Shown in pieces: positions 1 to 10,400 of a stretch of DNA of 64,000 nucleotides. A program made the position numbers and the translations under genes. Positions within the stretch are counted from its first letter, which is position 1; every line of letters begins with the position of its first letter. The stretch lies in NCBI GenBank assembly GCA_035771175.1, contig CM069600.1:8331729-8395728 (forward strand), in the 5' to 3' direction. Source of the stretch: Paratinospora sagittata (lineage: Eukaryota > Streptophyta > Magnoliopsida > Ranunculales > Menispermaceae). The notes beneath the pieces were generated by a model. It ran no database searches. It was not told where the DNA came from and saw only the letters and a list, made by a program, of their open reading frames with translations.

Positions 1-585
1 AAAAGTTTACTCTTAATTAAATTTAAGATAGAGAGGTAATATTATAATTAAATTGATATAGATTTTAAGGGTATGAAAAAAAAAAAAGAATAATAATATA
101 AGAATGAGTATACTGCGCATGTCTTTGGATAGACCTATTTCGATTGAGTTAAACTCATCGAATAGGTAATAGAAATGTGATTGTGTAGATATGAACACAA
201 CAGAACAAATAGATTAGATAATTCAGGTCATAACATTGCATGTATACGTCGATAATACAACTCTATTGTTTGAATGAAGAAAACTAAAGAAAAGAACAAT
301 TACAAGAAAAAGGCTTTTGGCTGGTAATTCCAAATACAAGCCCTTGAGGAAGGCCTTAACCCTTGTACACCTACACCTTTTATCTCTTAAAACCTTAAAA
401 GAAAAATCCTATGAAGCTATTTTAATTTGGATGTCCCCAACTCCTAGAACTAGGATTTCTAAAATAAGAACCTATCTTAACCATTGGATTAAAACCAAAT
501 CTAGGATAAAAGACATAAAACAACAAAAGTTTCCCTTTTTTTCTTCAAGAAAATTAACTTTGCCTAGTAGCTTCTATATAAAGCT
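1..585. other. AT-rich sequence, no gene seen
   Basis: I see no supported gene in this stretch. Open frames are short and AT-driven. It lies downstream of the minus-strand exon at 586-933 and could include its 3' untranslated region, but no polyadenylation site could be assigned. Confidence 0.5.
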
Positions 586-933
586 TTATACACATGACTT
601 CTTCTTTATAACAATAAAAACAAATGTGATCATCACACATATGTCTACAAAGGTGGAACCAAGCGCCACTACAACAATTGAACTAACGATAAGGTCCCTT
701 CTTGGATTGTTCCATTTGGTAGTGGAGAGAAGGAATATAACTATACCCAGAAAAGCAGTTGCTAGTGATATGCTAGAACAAAGATAGAACAAAAGTTTTT
801 GTTTCGAATTAGCGTTCTGACTTCCAACAACCACTTGAATGAGAGAGCCCATCACACCCATCACAGTGGGAACAATCCAAATTCCAACAACCGGTAGACC
901 ACTAGTTTGATGGTTTGGGAGACTACCAGGTGC
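586..933 (-). CDS. Possible terminal exon of a multi-pass membrane protein, family not recognised
   Basis: Read on the minus strand, an open frame of about 115 codons runs from a plausible intron acceptor (ATACAG before position 933) to a stop at 586-588. It has at least three hydrophobic stretches that could be membrane helices: around the WIVPTVMGVMGSL segment, the LCSSISLATAFLGIVIFLL segment, and a last one near the C terminus (IVVVALGS through FVFIVI) followed by a lysine run KKK. The layout resembles the membrane tails of plant proteins such as ankyrin/PGG types, but the PGG signature itself is absent and I do not name a family. No upstream exon could be identified before the repeat copy that starts near 1033. 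It could be a partial gene or a pseudogene. Confidence 0.4.
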   Translation of the reverse strand, partial: APGSLPNHQTSGLPVVGIWIVPTVMGVMGSLIQVVVGSQNANSKQKLLFYLCSSISLATAFLGIVIFLLSTTKWNNPRRDLIVSSIVVVALGSTFVDICVMITFVFIVIKKKSCV

Positions 934-1032
934 CTGTATCCACGTTATTAATATTGAAATGCAATAGTCAATTGATGATCAGACAACTGTAGCAACTAAG
1001 AACAAAAATTTCGCATAACAAAAAAAAATAAA

Positions 1033-1863
1033 AATTCTGAAGCCCATTCCTGTCTCATCAATCCCAGATCACAACATATCAAAGACAAGTGCTTCCTAAA
1101 TGACAATTCTCTACAATTTTGTAGTAAACTTAAAACCTACCTTTCCCAATACCCATTACCCATTTCATACGATCAAACCATAAACCCATCTCTACAATTA
1201 AACAAATTTCGGATGAAACATTTGAGATGAAAAAAGACATAAATAGGAACATCTTGGGTCAAATAAAAAAAAAAAAAAAAAAACGATGAAAGAAGAGGAA
1301 GAAGAAGATGGGAGCTGAGTATCAATCATCTAAATAGAAGAAATGAAGAAGAAGAGGGTTTAGATCAAAAAAGGGCAAAACATGGAAACTCATGTGTTTG
1401 TTTCTTTTTCCAAGTAATGCATCACAAGAATATTACCTCCTCTGGAGTTTGATTTCTTGTAACGCTACGCGTCGTCTGATCCACTACTGGAGCTGACTCA
1501 TCCGCATCACCATCTCTGGTTTCCTGCACGTACAGTTCACAAATGCGTCTCATATTTAACTGTAATTTCATTCGACCAATGAAATCAATACTACTACAAC
1601 ATGCATTCAAACGCAATTATTTTCAAGCTTTAAAAAGTAAGAAAACAAATGCTAGATGTAGGGAGCTTGATTTTGGTATGATGATTTGCATCGGTCGTTC
1701 AGCTTCCCGAGTGTTTTCCGCGCCATCGCCATTGCCATTGCCATTGCGAAACATAGTTTTGAAAAGCACGAAGACTTCCAACAGCGCATTCAGCAACATT
1801 TTTGCCCTCAATCTCATTACTAGAGAAGCTTTTCAGTTCTGAAACAAGCTTAGCCTTCTTCAT
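1033..1863 (-). pseudogene. Small-ORF repeat family, copy 1 (contains both segment A and segment B)
   Basis: This is one of four related minus-strand units in the first 10 kb. Reading from a start at 1863, the frame begins MKKAKLVSELKSFS, then a segment with VAECAVGSLRAFQNYV (segment A), then a Gly/Asp/Asn-type simple stretch that is frameshifted here. A second block follows (about 1620-1422), with MRRICELYV and a tail ending PEEVIFL (segment B). The downstream part (1420-1033) is a purine-rich, untranslated-looking tail shared with the other copies. The conserved reading frame among copies suggests an old coding exon pair, but every copy carries frameshifts. No known domain is recognised. 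Confidence 0.5.
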
Positions 1864-2105
1864 TTTTACACAACTCCGTGTCGCAAAAAAGAGTGAAAGA
1901 AAGAAACAAACAAAGCTTGAGAGGGCGGAATCACATCCTAGATAACAAAGCTTGGATCATTAGGACTCCACGAAATGATCGAATCGGTGGCTTGATCCTC
2001 AGCCATTAATTCGTAACATTTTGCGAGGAATATTGGCGGAATCGGTTGCCCCTTTTGGGATGATTTCAAAAAATTTCAGTTCGAGAAGAACTGATCAAAA
2101 CACAA

Positions 2106-2189
2106 CAGTTCATATCTAAATCTTCAACTTGAGTTCTCGAGCATGAACAGTTCATATCTAAATCTTCAACTTGAGTTCTCGAGCATGAA
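2106..2189. repeat. Perfect tandem duplication, 2 x 42 bp
   Basis: Two identical 42-bp units starting CAGTTCATATCTAAATC lie head to tail at 2106-2147 and 2148-2189. It is just beyond the 3' end of the minus-strand LINE remnant and looks like a recent local slippage or unequal exchange event. Confidence 0.9.
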
Positions 2190-2289
2190 TCCATGAGAAT
2201 CACTGGAAACCCTAACCGACAGAAGAAATAGATGAAAGAAAGAAAGAAAGCAAAGAAAGAGAGCAAAATTCAGGAGCAGTACTTCGGGC

Positions 2290-3760
2290 ATTGAATTAGG
2301 CAAGTTCAAGTTGGCCACAAGTGCTCTCCCTTTCCACGTAAAGCAAATTGAGACCAAAAAGCAGAACAACCAGACATATAAGCCTTCATAGCTAAATTAT
2401 GAGCAATAATATTCCCCTGCCTCCCATTATGATGAAAGGAAACATTTCCATGGAAATTCCTAACACAATTCACAATATCTTGAAATATGGGATCAATGAA
2501 AGCTGAAGAGCAACTGAATTGTGAGAGATCTTGAATGATTAAGAGCGAGTCTGAGAACACCTTGAGAGAAGAGAAGTTTGAACCAGAAACATATTTTAAC
2601 CATCGGAGAGCAGCTCTGGCTTCAGCATCTTCAACTGATGAAGAAGAGCCTTTCGCCTAGCTTTAAGCTAATCTGACATTACCAAGATCGTCAAGCAACA
2701 CCCAACCAAGCCCTGTGCCTAAAGAGAAAGGATTACGGGTTGCATCATAGAAAAGCTTCCGGGTTCCATCTCTGGAAGAGGAAAAATTTATGGGAGATCC
2801 ATGCCAAAAGGCTTGAGCAAAACTACATCTAAAGAGAAGATGGCTAATGTATTCATGATAATCATCACAAAGAGGGCAAAAGGGATCAGTGATGACGCCT
2901 CTCTTTAAAAGAGATTTTTTAACTGGAAGGTAGCCATTGTTACATTTCCATAAGAAATATTTAATCTTGTTTGGAATTGGAAGCTTCCAAAAAGATATTT
3001 CTTCTTTCAACACTTCGATTATGGGAACAGGAAGACCTAACTGCTTTACCCCCTAGCAAGCCACTGGAAGCCAAATGAAGAGCCAGGTTATAACCTGCTT
3101 AGACACTGAAAATTCCAGATCTATTGAAATGCCATATTAACTTGTCCAGACCTAGATTTTGGCTAAGTGGAATGACTGAAATCATAAAAGCTTCTTCTCT
3201 TGAAAAAATTGAATTAATTAAGATATATTGTTCCAACAGTAGCCGTTAGGAATGAAAAGATCAGCCACTTTAGAGATGTCATTGAGCTGAGGAGATAAAA
3301 CCTTAAAAGTGATGGATCTTGGAACCCAAGGATCTTTCCAGACATCAACCTTTTGCCCATCTCTAATTCTCCAACGAAGCCCATATTGAAGGAGAGATCT
3401 ACCATCAAGGAGGCTTCTCCAACCCCAGAAAGGCCTTTTACCTAAATTTGCAATCATAAAGTCTTCATTTGGGAAGGATTTAGCTTTAAGACACAAATTG
3501 AGAAGAGATTATGGTGAAGATAGTATTCTCCAACATTACTTGGCGAGAAGACAAACCCAAGCCACCCTGGTTTTTAATTGGAGTCAATTTCTGCCAGCTA
3601 CTCCAATGGATGTTTGTCTTTTCTCTATGGAGCCGTACCAATAGTTAGCTAGCTTCTTAGAAAAATGTTGAATGATTGAGCGTGGGATCTTGAAGCAAGA
3701 AATTAAATATGTGGGAATTGCAAAGCCCATTAAGTAATTAATAATTTTAAAATATTTTCT
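2290..3760 (-). mobile_element. LINE (L1-type, zf-RVT plus RNase H-like) 3' part, decayed
   Basis: On the minus strand the remains of a non-LTR retrotransposon ORF2 can be followed. The end of the reverse transcriptase (AIPTYLISCFKIPRS near 3690, then KNQGGLGL near 3560 in another frame) is followed by a GDG-like segment with WKDPWVP (about 3350). Next comes the zf-RVT domain (2663-3013: FWKLPIPNKIKYFLWK, then CPLCDDYHEYISHLLFRCSFAQAFW with its Cys/His set), and then an RNase H-like tail (2306-2560: SDSLLIIQ ... GRQGNIIAHNLA). Several stops and frame changes break it. The RNase H-type tail marks this as one of the plant L1 lineages carrying that domain. The upstream RT core and endonuclease are absent, so this is a 5'-truncated, dead copy. 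Confidence 0.85.
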
Positions 3761-3869
3761 AAATATCCATTGTTTTAATGTAATCATTTACAACTACCAA
3801 ACATTATATTATATATATAGTTTTACTCTATCTTAACTATATATTCATAATAGAAAAAATAATCTATTT

Positions 3870-4512
3870 ACACTAAAGCTTCTAGAATGAACATTTGTAG
3901 TAAAAGACCTCTCTTTCCCAATACCCATTACGTACCCATTTCAAATAATCAAACCACAAACCCATCTCTAGAATTAAACAAAGTTCTAATGAAACATTTG
4001 AGATGAAAAGAAACACAAATTACAGAAATAAATTAAAAATAGAAACATCTTGAGCCAAAAAAAGAAAAGAACGATGAAAGAAGAGGAAAAAGAAGATGGG
4101 AGCTGAGTATCAGTCATCTAAATAGAAGAAGTGAAGAAGAGGGTTTAGATAAAAAAAATGGCAAAAACATGGAAGCTCATGAGCTTGTTTCTTTTTCCAA
4201 GTATCTTGGATATATAAAACACAAAATAAAGATCCAGCTAGCTAAGCAGTGCATGCGTCACAAGATTACCTCCTGGACTGGAGTTGGATTTTGTACTATG
4301 ATATCTTGGACTGGAGTTGGATTTTGTACGATGATTTCCAATGGTAATTGTATCTCTCCGTCACCGTCGCCATTGCCATCGCCATGGCAAACATAGTTCT
4401 GAAAAACTCGAAGACTTCCAAGAGCGCATTCCGCAACATTGTTATTGCCCTCAATCTCATAATAACCAGAGAAGCGTTTTAGTTTTGAGAGAAGGTTAGA
4501 CGTTCTCCCATT
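3870..4512 (-). pseudogene. Small-ORF repeat family, copy 2 (segment A only)
   Basis: Minus-strand reading gives the best-preserved segment A: FSGYYEIEGNNNVAE followed by CALGSLRVFQNYVCHG, then an alternating Gly-Asp/Asn run. A duplicated 12-residue motif IIVQNPTPVQD/E follows and ends in EVIL and a stop near 4262. The start region is shifted by one base relative to copies 1 and 3, which detaches the ATG. The purine-rich tail 3870-4260 matches the other copies (AAGAGGAAAAAGAAGATGGG). Function is unknown. Confidence 0.5.
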
Positions 4513-5587
4513 TTATAGTAACCTTTGAAGGCGGTTTATGAATATCTCCATTTTATAGTAACGACGTGGAACTGAAGTCTTTGACGGGAGCCGCCCATCG
4601 TTTATGAATATGCTTTAAGATGCTTCTTTCCTTTTTGCCTCTTTGTTCCTCTTTGTTCTCATAGTTGATAGGGGAAGAATGTTATTGTATTTAAAATATT
4701 TTAATATTTTATGGTTAATTTAAAATAGTTGTTAAATTTATTTATTAATATGATTATATTTAAAATTAAAACATTACATACTTGATGTCTATTAATATAA
4801 AATTTATGTATAAAATTTACAGATATAATTTAACTCATCTCAAGAGTTAAAATTCTCAATCTGAATGACCAAATTAGTTTAGGTTGGGTTAAGGGGCGAT
4901 TTGGTTTAGGTTGAGTTTCAATTTTTTCAACTCGAACTAGTTTAAGTTAGATTAGGTTACGTCTGGCTCTAACTCGACTCAACTCAACCGGTTATATCCC
5001 TAATCAATGCCTCTACTAAACCAATTAACCATAGCCAAGTGCATTTTCAAGGCATCTAGGTCATCAAAATCGGTTGCAAAACCAACTTAGCATATAACAA
5101 ATTAGGCATATGGCAAAAGTATTAAGTATGGAGATTAGATCTCATCTAATTAAACATCCATTGTCGACGGATAAATTGTTCCACCTTCACCATTGACGAT
5201 GTCACTTGTATGTAAAATAAAATCATAAACCATTTGTAACATTAATTCAAGAAAATTTTAAATTTAAAAGAAATCTATATTTTGTAAAAGAAAAAGGTAT
5301 CTTATAGTAACGAAATAATGCAACTCATCTTTATTAATCATTAAATTATTTAATATTTTTAATATTTTTTAATTATTGGGTATTTTTTATCTAATAATGT
5401 TTAATAGAAAAGTATATTATATTTACTTATATAATCAATAAAAATATAATGTTTATACTTTTTAAATTTAATATATGATTAAAAAGGGATGAAATTTTAT
5501 TATTCCTCCTATTAAATGTAATTTCATGACCAAGTTATATTACACCTAAGTTGTGGATGAAAATTCAACATTGTTTTATTGAACAAG
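4513..5587. other. AT-rich intergenic sequence with a GGGTT/AACCC-type repeat fragment
   Basis: No coding region is supported. Bases about 4860-5005 hold a diverged member of the dispersed repeat whose copies are rich in GGGTT, GGTTGGGTT and CAACCC motifs. The rest is low-complexity AT-rich DNA. Confidence 0.5.
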
Positions 5588-5888
5588 CATAAGATTTATA
5601 TTGTTGGCACGTATGTTATCTTTGTTGACTAATGCACGTGTATTTAATGAATGATTTTAAATGTCATGTTTCCCTAAATGCATATAATTGTCATATCAAG
5701 AGATATATTCACTGAGCTTGTTGTTTGCTCGTTCCATTTCTTTCAATATTTCAGGTACAAAATCAAATGGGAAAGGAAAAACGGGATAGTATATACGTGA
5801 TTTAGATTCTTACTTTGTTGACGTACGTTTATGCGAAGAAAATGGATTATATTTTCTTTATTTTCATATGTAAATTTATATCACATCC

Positions 5889-5980
<92 letters not shown>

Positions 5981-6311
5981 CAAATAGTTGGGTTGTAAGG
6001 GAACATGAATTTTGGTTTGATATTTTGGGTTATGAAATGTTTGTGATATCGACAGGATTATTTATTGTGTAATGAATGACATGAATGGATATTGTGTATG
6101 AGTATATATATAATTTGATTTGCGATATATCAGGAAAAAGTGTGAAATGTCCAATATATGGAGACATGCGGTCAAAATTTTTGAAAATTTTGAGAATTAT
6201 TGTGAATGTAGGTTGAGGCTAACAGTGTATTGTATATTGTATATAAGTATGTACAGTGTATAGTACATTGTGCCGGTCATGAAGTCAACCTACATCAGGG
6301 GCATCGTGACA
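5588..6311 (+). mobile_element. Truncated, diverged gypsy LTR (3' part), same family as the element at 23914-31909
   Basis: This stretch aligns base by base, with many changes, to the last third of the gypsy LTR at 25391-25990. Shared blocks include ATTTTAAATGTCAT, ATATTCACTGAGCT, TTTGCTC and the terminal GTACATTGTGCCGGTCATGA, and both end in CGTGACA. The 5' two thirds of the LTR and all internal sequence are missing. Divergence is clearly greater than between the two LTRs of the 24-32 kb element, so this is an older insertion. A (TA)n microsatellite has grown inside it. Confidence 0.8.
5892..5977. repeat. (TA)n microsatellite, about 43 units
   Basis: An uninterrupted TA dinucleotide run lies within the older gypsy LTR remnant. 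The matching place in the intact LTRs (CACATACTATAAATATACTATC) has only a short TA-rich seed. Confidence 0.97.
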
Positions 6312-6432
6312 CAACCCAAACAGTTCAGATTGCTAAATTTGAAGCCCAGTCCAACCTAATCTATCCTTCAACCCAAATAGTTTGGGTTTAGTTGGATTAG
6401 GTCGGTAGATCGGGTTGGACTTCGGCCTAATT
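6312..6432. repeat. GGGTT/AACCC dispersed repeat, fragment
   Basis: The sequence has alternating CAACCCAAA, TAGTTTGGGTTTAGTTGG and GATCGGGTTGGAC motifs. It belongs to the same family as the fuller copies at 7410-7592 and 56100-56285. Confidence 0.55.
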
Positions 6433-6483
6433 TTAGTAACTTTGAACAATAATTGCTATAAAGCAAATTATGGTGACCCTTTT

Positions 6484-6992
6484 TGTCACACCCTTGGTTG
6501 CACAGCGTGCCCCCTACCCAGGTGCGAGCGCACCCCCTCGGGGCGAACGCCTAGCCATAGTACCACATAATATTGTCCTATCGCCATGTAGCAACCCAAC
6601 CGCAGCTAGTCTACATCGAAACGATTATTTGTTTGCCACTATTCATTCATGAATAGTGCAGGGCCTTCCCCAGAATCGAACTCGAGACCTCCCTTAAGGA
6701 GTCTAATTTCGCATTCTGAGTAACCATTGAACCATACATAAGGCCTATTGGCTCAATGGTTACTCAGAATGCGAAATTAGACTCCTTAAGGGAGGTCTCG
6801 AGTTCGATTCTGGGGAATGCCCCTGGACTGTGCAGTGTTCTGCATAGGGAAAGGACAAAGGTAGTTGGGTGCGTGCAGTGTTCTGTGGACCCCAATGAAG
6901 ACAATACTGTGGATATATAATGGTTGGCGTTCGCCACACGGTTGAGGTCGTGGTGGTGCGCCCGCGCTCGCGGCTGCGGCCGAGGCGTGACA
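6484..6992. mobile_element. Foldback (long inverted-repeat) element with tRNA-like arms and 5-bp target duplication
   Basis: The unit starts TGTCACACCC and ends GGCGTGACA, and is flanked on both sides by CTTTT (6479-6483 and 6993-6997). It is palindromic about a centre near 6741. The inner arms 6668-6734 and 6749-6815 are inverted copies of 67 bp with a single mismatch. Outside them both arms share diverged motifs (GGCGTTCGCC inverted with GGCGAACGCC, and GTGCGC near each end). The 5-bp duplication and TG...CA ends also fit a solo LTR. The whole-length symmetry argues for a foldback element or a head-to-head inverted dimer. It is GC-rich compared with its surroundings. No protein is encoded. 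Confidence 0.7.
6668..6815. repeat. Near-perfect inverted repeat (67-bp arms, 14-bp spacer), tRNA-like A and B boxes
   Basis: In the right arm (plus strand) TGGCTCAATGG resembles a pol III A box, and GAGTTCGATTC about 50 bases on resembles a B box. The left arm is the reverse complement, with one T/C change in the A-box region. A transcript through it would form a long perfect hairpin. The A/B spacing and sequences are those of tRNA-derived SINE heads. I did not find a full cloverleaf with a clear anticodon, so I do not call a tRNA gene. Confidence 0.75.
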
Positions 6993-6997
6993 CTTTT

Positions 6998-8720
6998 CTT
7001 TTACCCAATATTTACAGTATGCTATTACAGTGGCTTATATTAGTGATTATGAAACTCATGCTCATGATGATGATTCAATTCTCTTGTCGGTTTACATCTT
7101 AAAAACTTGATATGAACATAACTTATTACAAGGGCTTATTTTTACATTACTAAAAAATGTCAATGGTTAAACACTGAAAATTTTTATCGAACAGTTGAAA
7201 AAACATAAATAAGAATGGATAAGGTAGAATAAGTAAAAGATACAAGTACACGGTCAAGCCAAAAAAGACAAAAAAGATAAAAAAAAAATTAATTTTAAGT
7301 TATTAAGATTGTTAAGCTCTGCATTAGTAAACTTTTTTTTTTTTTTAAATGACTAAAGCTCTAAATCATAAATATATAATTGTAAAATTTATGACTTTGA
7401 GACTAATACTAGAGTTCGATTTGGGTCGGGTTATTCAATTTATATGAGTTGAATCCATGACCCAACCCAAACCGACCGAATTAAGTATTTTAGAACCCAA
7501 CCTAATCCAAACTACCTATTTAACCCAACTCAAACTAACCAAAAAGGTTAGATTCAATCAGGTTAATCGGGTTGATGAACACCCCTATACTTCACCGTCC
7601 ACGTGAGCTTCCTTGATTTAATCTTAAAAAAAATGAAATAAATTAATTAATTAACTTAAATAAAACATCAAACACCAACTTAATAAATAAATAAAGGGAA
7701 ACAAAACATCAATTATTCTTGAAAGAGTACACACTTGTGTCTTTTATTAATCCACAAAAGTATTAGATTTATCAAAAAACACTAAAATTAAGATATTGTA
7801 ATTAAAACCTCAATTTCAGACATTTTATTATTTTTTAATTGTGTATTAAAAACTCTAATAAGGTTTTTTTGTATCATAAAAAATATTTTCTGTACCCATA
7901 TTTTTTATAAATTTTTAATAATGATATACAAAAAAGTAGATATGAAAAATGTTTTTAGTGGGTTCATTTATAATTTCCCTTTAAATATTGTTATCAAGTA
8001 TAGGATATCGATAAAAAAAAAGGATATTAATTTATTAAAAATCTTAGAAATCAATTATATTGATATTAAAAAAAACATTTTCATTTATTTATTAAAGGAT
8101 ATTTTGGATCGCCGAAACTTGTTTTTTTGTGGCGTACTTTTTCTCCAAGTTTCACGCCGCAACTTGGACTGACATTAAAGAATATATTATATATTATCAC
8201 ATGCACATAAATTAGTTGGTCTTGACTAAATGACAAGCTGCTTGGAGTAGCATTTAAACCCACTTACATATCTACATCACGAATCTTCCTAAATGATCAC
8301 TCTATTGATTGATAGAATGCTTTCGGCATTGAAAAATTTGATAACAATGAAAATCCATAAACCGACTTGCATATCTACACGCATTCCCCACGCGTCAAAT
8401 GACAAAAGCATTCAACCCACTTGCATAACTGACATAGTGCTCTGTGCTTTGAAAGGATAGACTTGTGTCTTTTATTAAACCAAAAAGCATTAAATTTATA
8501 AAAAATTACTAAAATTAAGATATTGTAATTATTTAAAACTTCAAGTTTGAACATTTATTATTTTTTATGATTTATTTTAATAAAATATAAGCTTAAATTA
8601 GAAAAATAACCAAATTATCAATAATCGTATAACAAATTGATAACTTTTTATGTATACTTTACAGTAGAAGTTAAAAATAGAAAGAGTAAAAAGAAAAAAA
8701 GTTATCTTAACCATATATCA
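6998..8720. other. Intergenic AT-rich sequence
   Basis: No gene is supported. It contains the GGGTT/AACCC repeat copy at 7410-7592 and poly-A/T rich low-complexity DNA. Two near-copies of a short block (CACTTGTGTCTTTTATTAA near 7732 and GACTTGTGTCTTTTATTAA near 8461, each followed by a similar stretch) indicate an internal duplication of about 100 bp. Confidence 0.5.
7410..7592. repeat. GGGTT/AACCC dispersed repeat, near full-length copy
   Basis: It runs from GAGTTCGATTTGGGTCGGGTT to GATGAACACCCCTA and matches 56100-56285 along its whole length, including CCATGACCCAACCCAAA and TTTTAGAACCCAACCTAA. It has no coding content and looks like a short non-autonomous element. Confidence 0.75.
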
Positions 8721-9317
8721 AATTCTGAAACTCATTCCAGTCTCTACAATATGTCAAAACAAGTACTTCCTAAATCACAATTCTCTACAATTTTGTAGTA
8801 AAATTAAAACCTACCTTTCCCAATACCCATTACCCATTTCATACAATCAAACCATAAACCCATCTCTACAATTAAACAAATTTCTGATGAAACATTTGAG
8901 ATGAAAAGAAACATAAATTACAGAAATAAAAAAATAGGAATATCTTGGGTCGAATATATTAAAATAAAAAAAATAAAAAAAAAACGATGAAAAAAGAGGA
9001 AAAAGAAGATGGGAGCTGAGTATCAATGATCTAAATAGAAGAAATGAAGAAGAAGAAGAAGAAGAAGAGGGTTTAGATCAAAAAATGGCAAAAACATGGA
9101 AGCTCATGAGCTTGATTCTTTTTCCATGTAATTATTAATGCATTACAAGAATATTACCTCCTCTAAATTTGAGTTGTCGTCTGATCTACTACTTGAGCTG
9201 CCTCTCCATCATCACCATCTCTCATTTCCTGCACGGTTCACAAATGTGTCTCATATTTAATTGTTTCATTATACCAATGAAGCTTTTGAGTTTTGAAACA
9301 AGCCTAGCCTTCTCCAT
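8721..9317 (-). pseudogene. Small-ORF repeat family, copy 3 (segment B only)
   Basis: The minus-strand frame from an ATG at 9317 reads MEKARLVSKLKSF, matching the start of copy 1, and then goes directly into segment B (MRHIC ... then a frameshifted VVDQTT block). Segment A is absent. The tail 8721-9150 closely matches copy 1 at 1033-1420, including an ATGGGAGCTGAGTATCAATG-like block. Function is unknown and the frame is broken. Confidence 0.5.
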
Positions 9318-9365
9318 TTGTAGCACTCACTATGTCAGATACATATAATTAAACAAATTTCTGTG

Positions 9366-9924
9366 TCACTACAAATGAAGTTCATTTGTAGTAAAAAATC
9401 TATCTTTCCCATTTCAAATAATCAAACCACAAACCATCTCTATAATTAAACAAATTTCTGATGAAACATTTGAGATGAAAAGAAACATAAATTACAGAAA
9501 TAGAAAAATAGAAACATCTTGAGCCGAAAAAAAGAAAAGAAAAAGAAGGATGAAAGAAGAGGAAAAAGAAGATGGGAGCTGAGTATCAATCATCTAAATA
9601 GAAGAGAAGAAGAAGAAGAAGAAGAAGAGGGTTTAGATCAAAAAATGGCAAAAACATGGAAGCTAGCTAAGCAGTGCATCCATCACAAGATTACCTCCTG
9701 GACTGGAGTTTGATTTTGTACTATGATATCTTTGACTGGAGTTGGATTTTGTACGATGATTTCCACTGGTAATTGTATCTCTCCATCACCGTCGCCATTG
9801 CCATCGCCATGGCGAAACATAGTTCTGAAAAACTCGAAGCTAGACTTCAACAGAGACGTTGTTGTTGTCATCAATCTCATGAAGCTTTTTAGTTTTAAGA
9901 GAAGCTTAGCCGTTCTCGCTCCAT
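9366..9924 (-). pseudogene. Small-ORF repeat family, copy 4 (segment A only)
   Basis: This copy lies immediately beside copy 3, so the two form a tandem pair. The minus-strand frame at 9683-9880 contains FEFFRTMFRHGDGNGDGDG and the doubled IIVQNxTPV motif ending EVIL. As in copy 2, the start region is one base out of frame. The Gly-Asp run is encoded by a (CCATCG)n-like stretch and varies between copies. Confidence 0.5.
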
Positions 9925-10400
9925 TTTATACATTATTTTTGGATAAAAGAGTATTGACGACGAGTGACGACTCCGGACCTGACGGGTGAAAGTCTGCGGG
10001 CAAGAAAGAAAGAATATAGAAAGCAGATATGATTACAAGATAATGGAGATCAAAGGGCAAAAATTCAAGAGGAGAAGAAGAGGAAGAAGATCAATAGCAG
10101 TTCCATTTGCCTTCTCCAAGTTAGAACTATGAGTTAGTGAAGCTGTAAGTTAGTTATGCTGTTGAGTTATAAATAGGTTGTAATACTTCATTCTTTAGTT
10201 GTTGATTTCCGTCCACTGATCTCTTTGTTTTAGTTTTCTTCTAGTTTTCTTGTTATTCTTGATTGTTTTCACAATCTTTACTCTCCAAGATCCTCCCCCC
10301 TGGAGTTTTGCATCTTCTGTGAAGTGACGCTATGGGCGTCTGTTTTGCCAGGCCCTAGTCGTTAGAGCCTGGCTCCATTGAACCCAAAAAAAAAACAAAA
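9925..10400 (+). other. Possible retroposed or LTR-like transcript unit ending in an A-rich tract
   Basis: It contains a TATAAATAGG box (near 10169), CT-rich leader-like sequence, a palindrome-like GCCAGGCCCTAG...GAGCCTGGC block, and an A-rich tract from 10385. No open frame is of interest. It could be a solo LTR, a short non-autonomous element or an old retroposed transcript. I could not find convincing target duplications. Confidence 0.3.

Noticed and set aside
317..787. Plus-strand frame of 156 codons
   Set aside because: No domain or plausible codon pattern. It overlaps the better-supported minus-strand hydrophobic exon at 586-933.
5815..6072. An 85-codon frame through 5.9 kb
   Set aside because: More than a third of it is an Ile-Tyr run from the (TA)n microsatellite inside an LTR remnant.
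6749..6815. A functional tRNA gene
   Set aside because: A- and B-box-like sequences are present, but I could not draw a convincing cloverleaf with an anticodon and a paired acceptor. The unit is part of a mobile inverted repeat.
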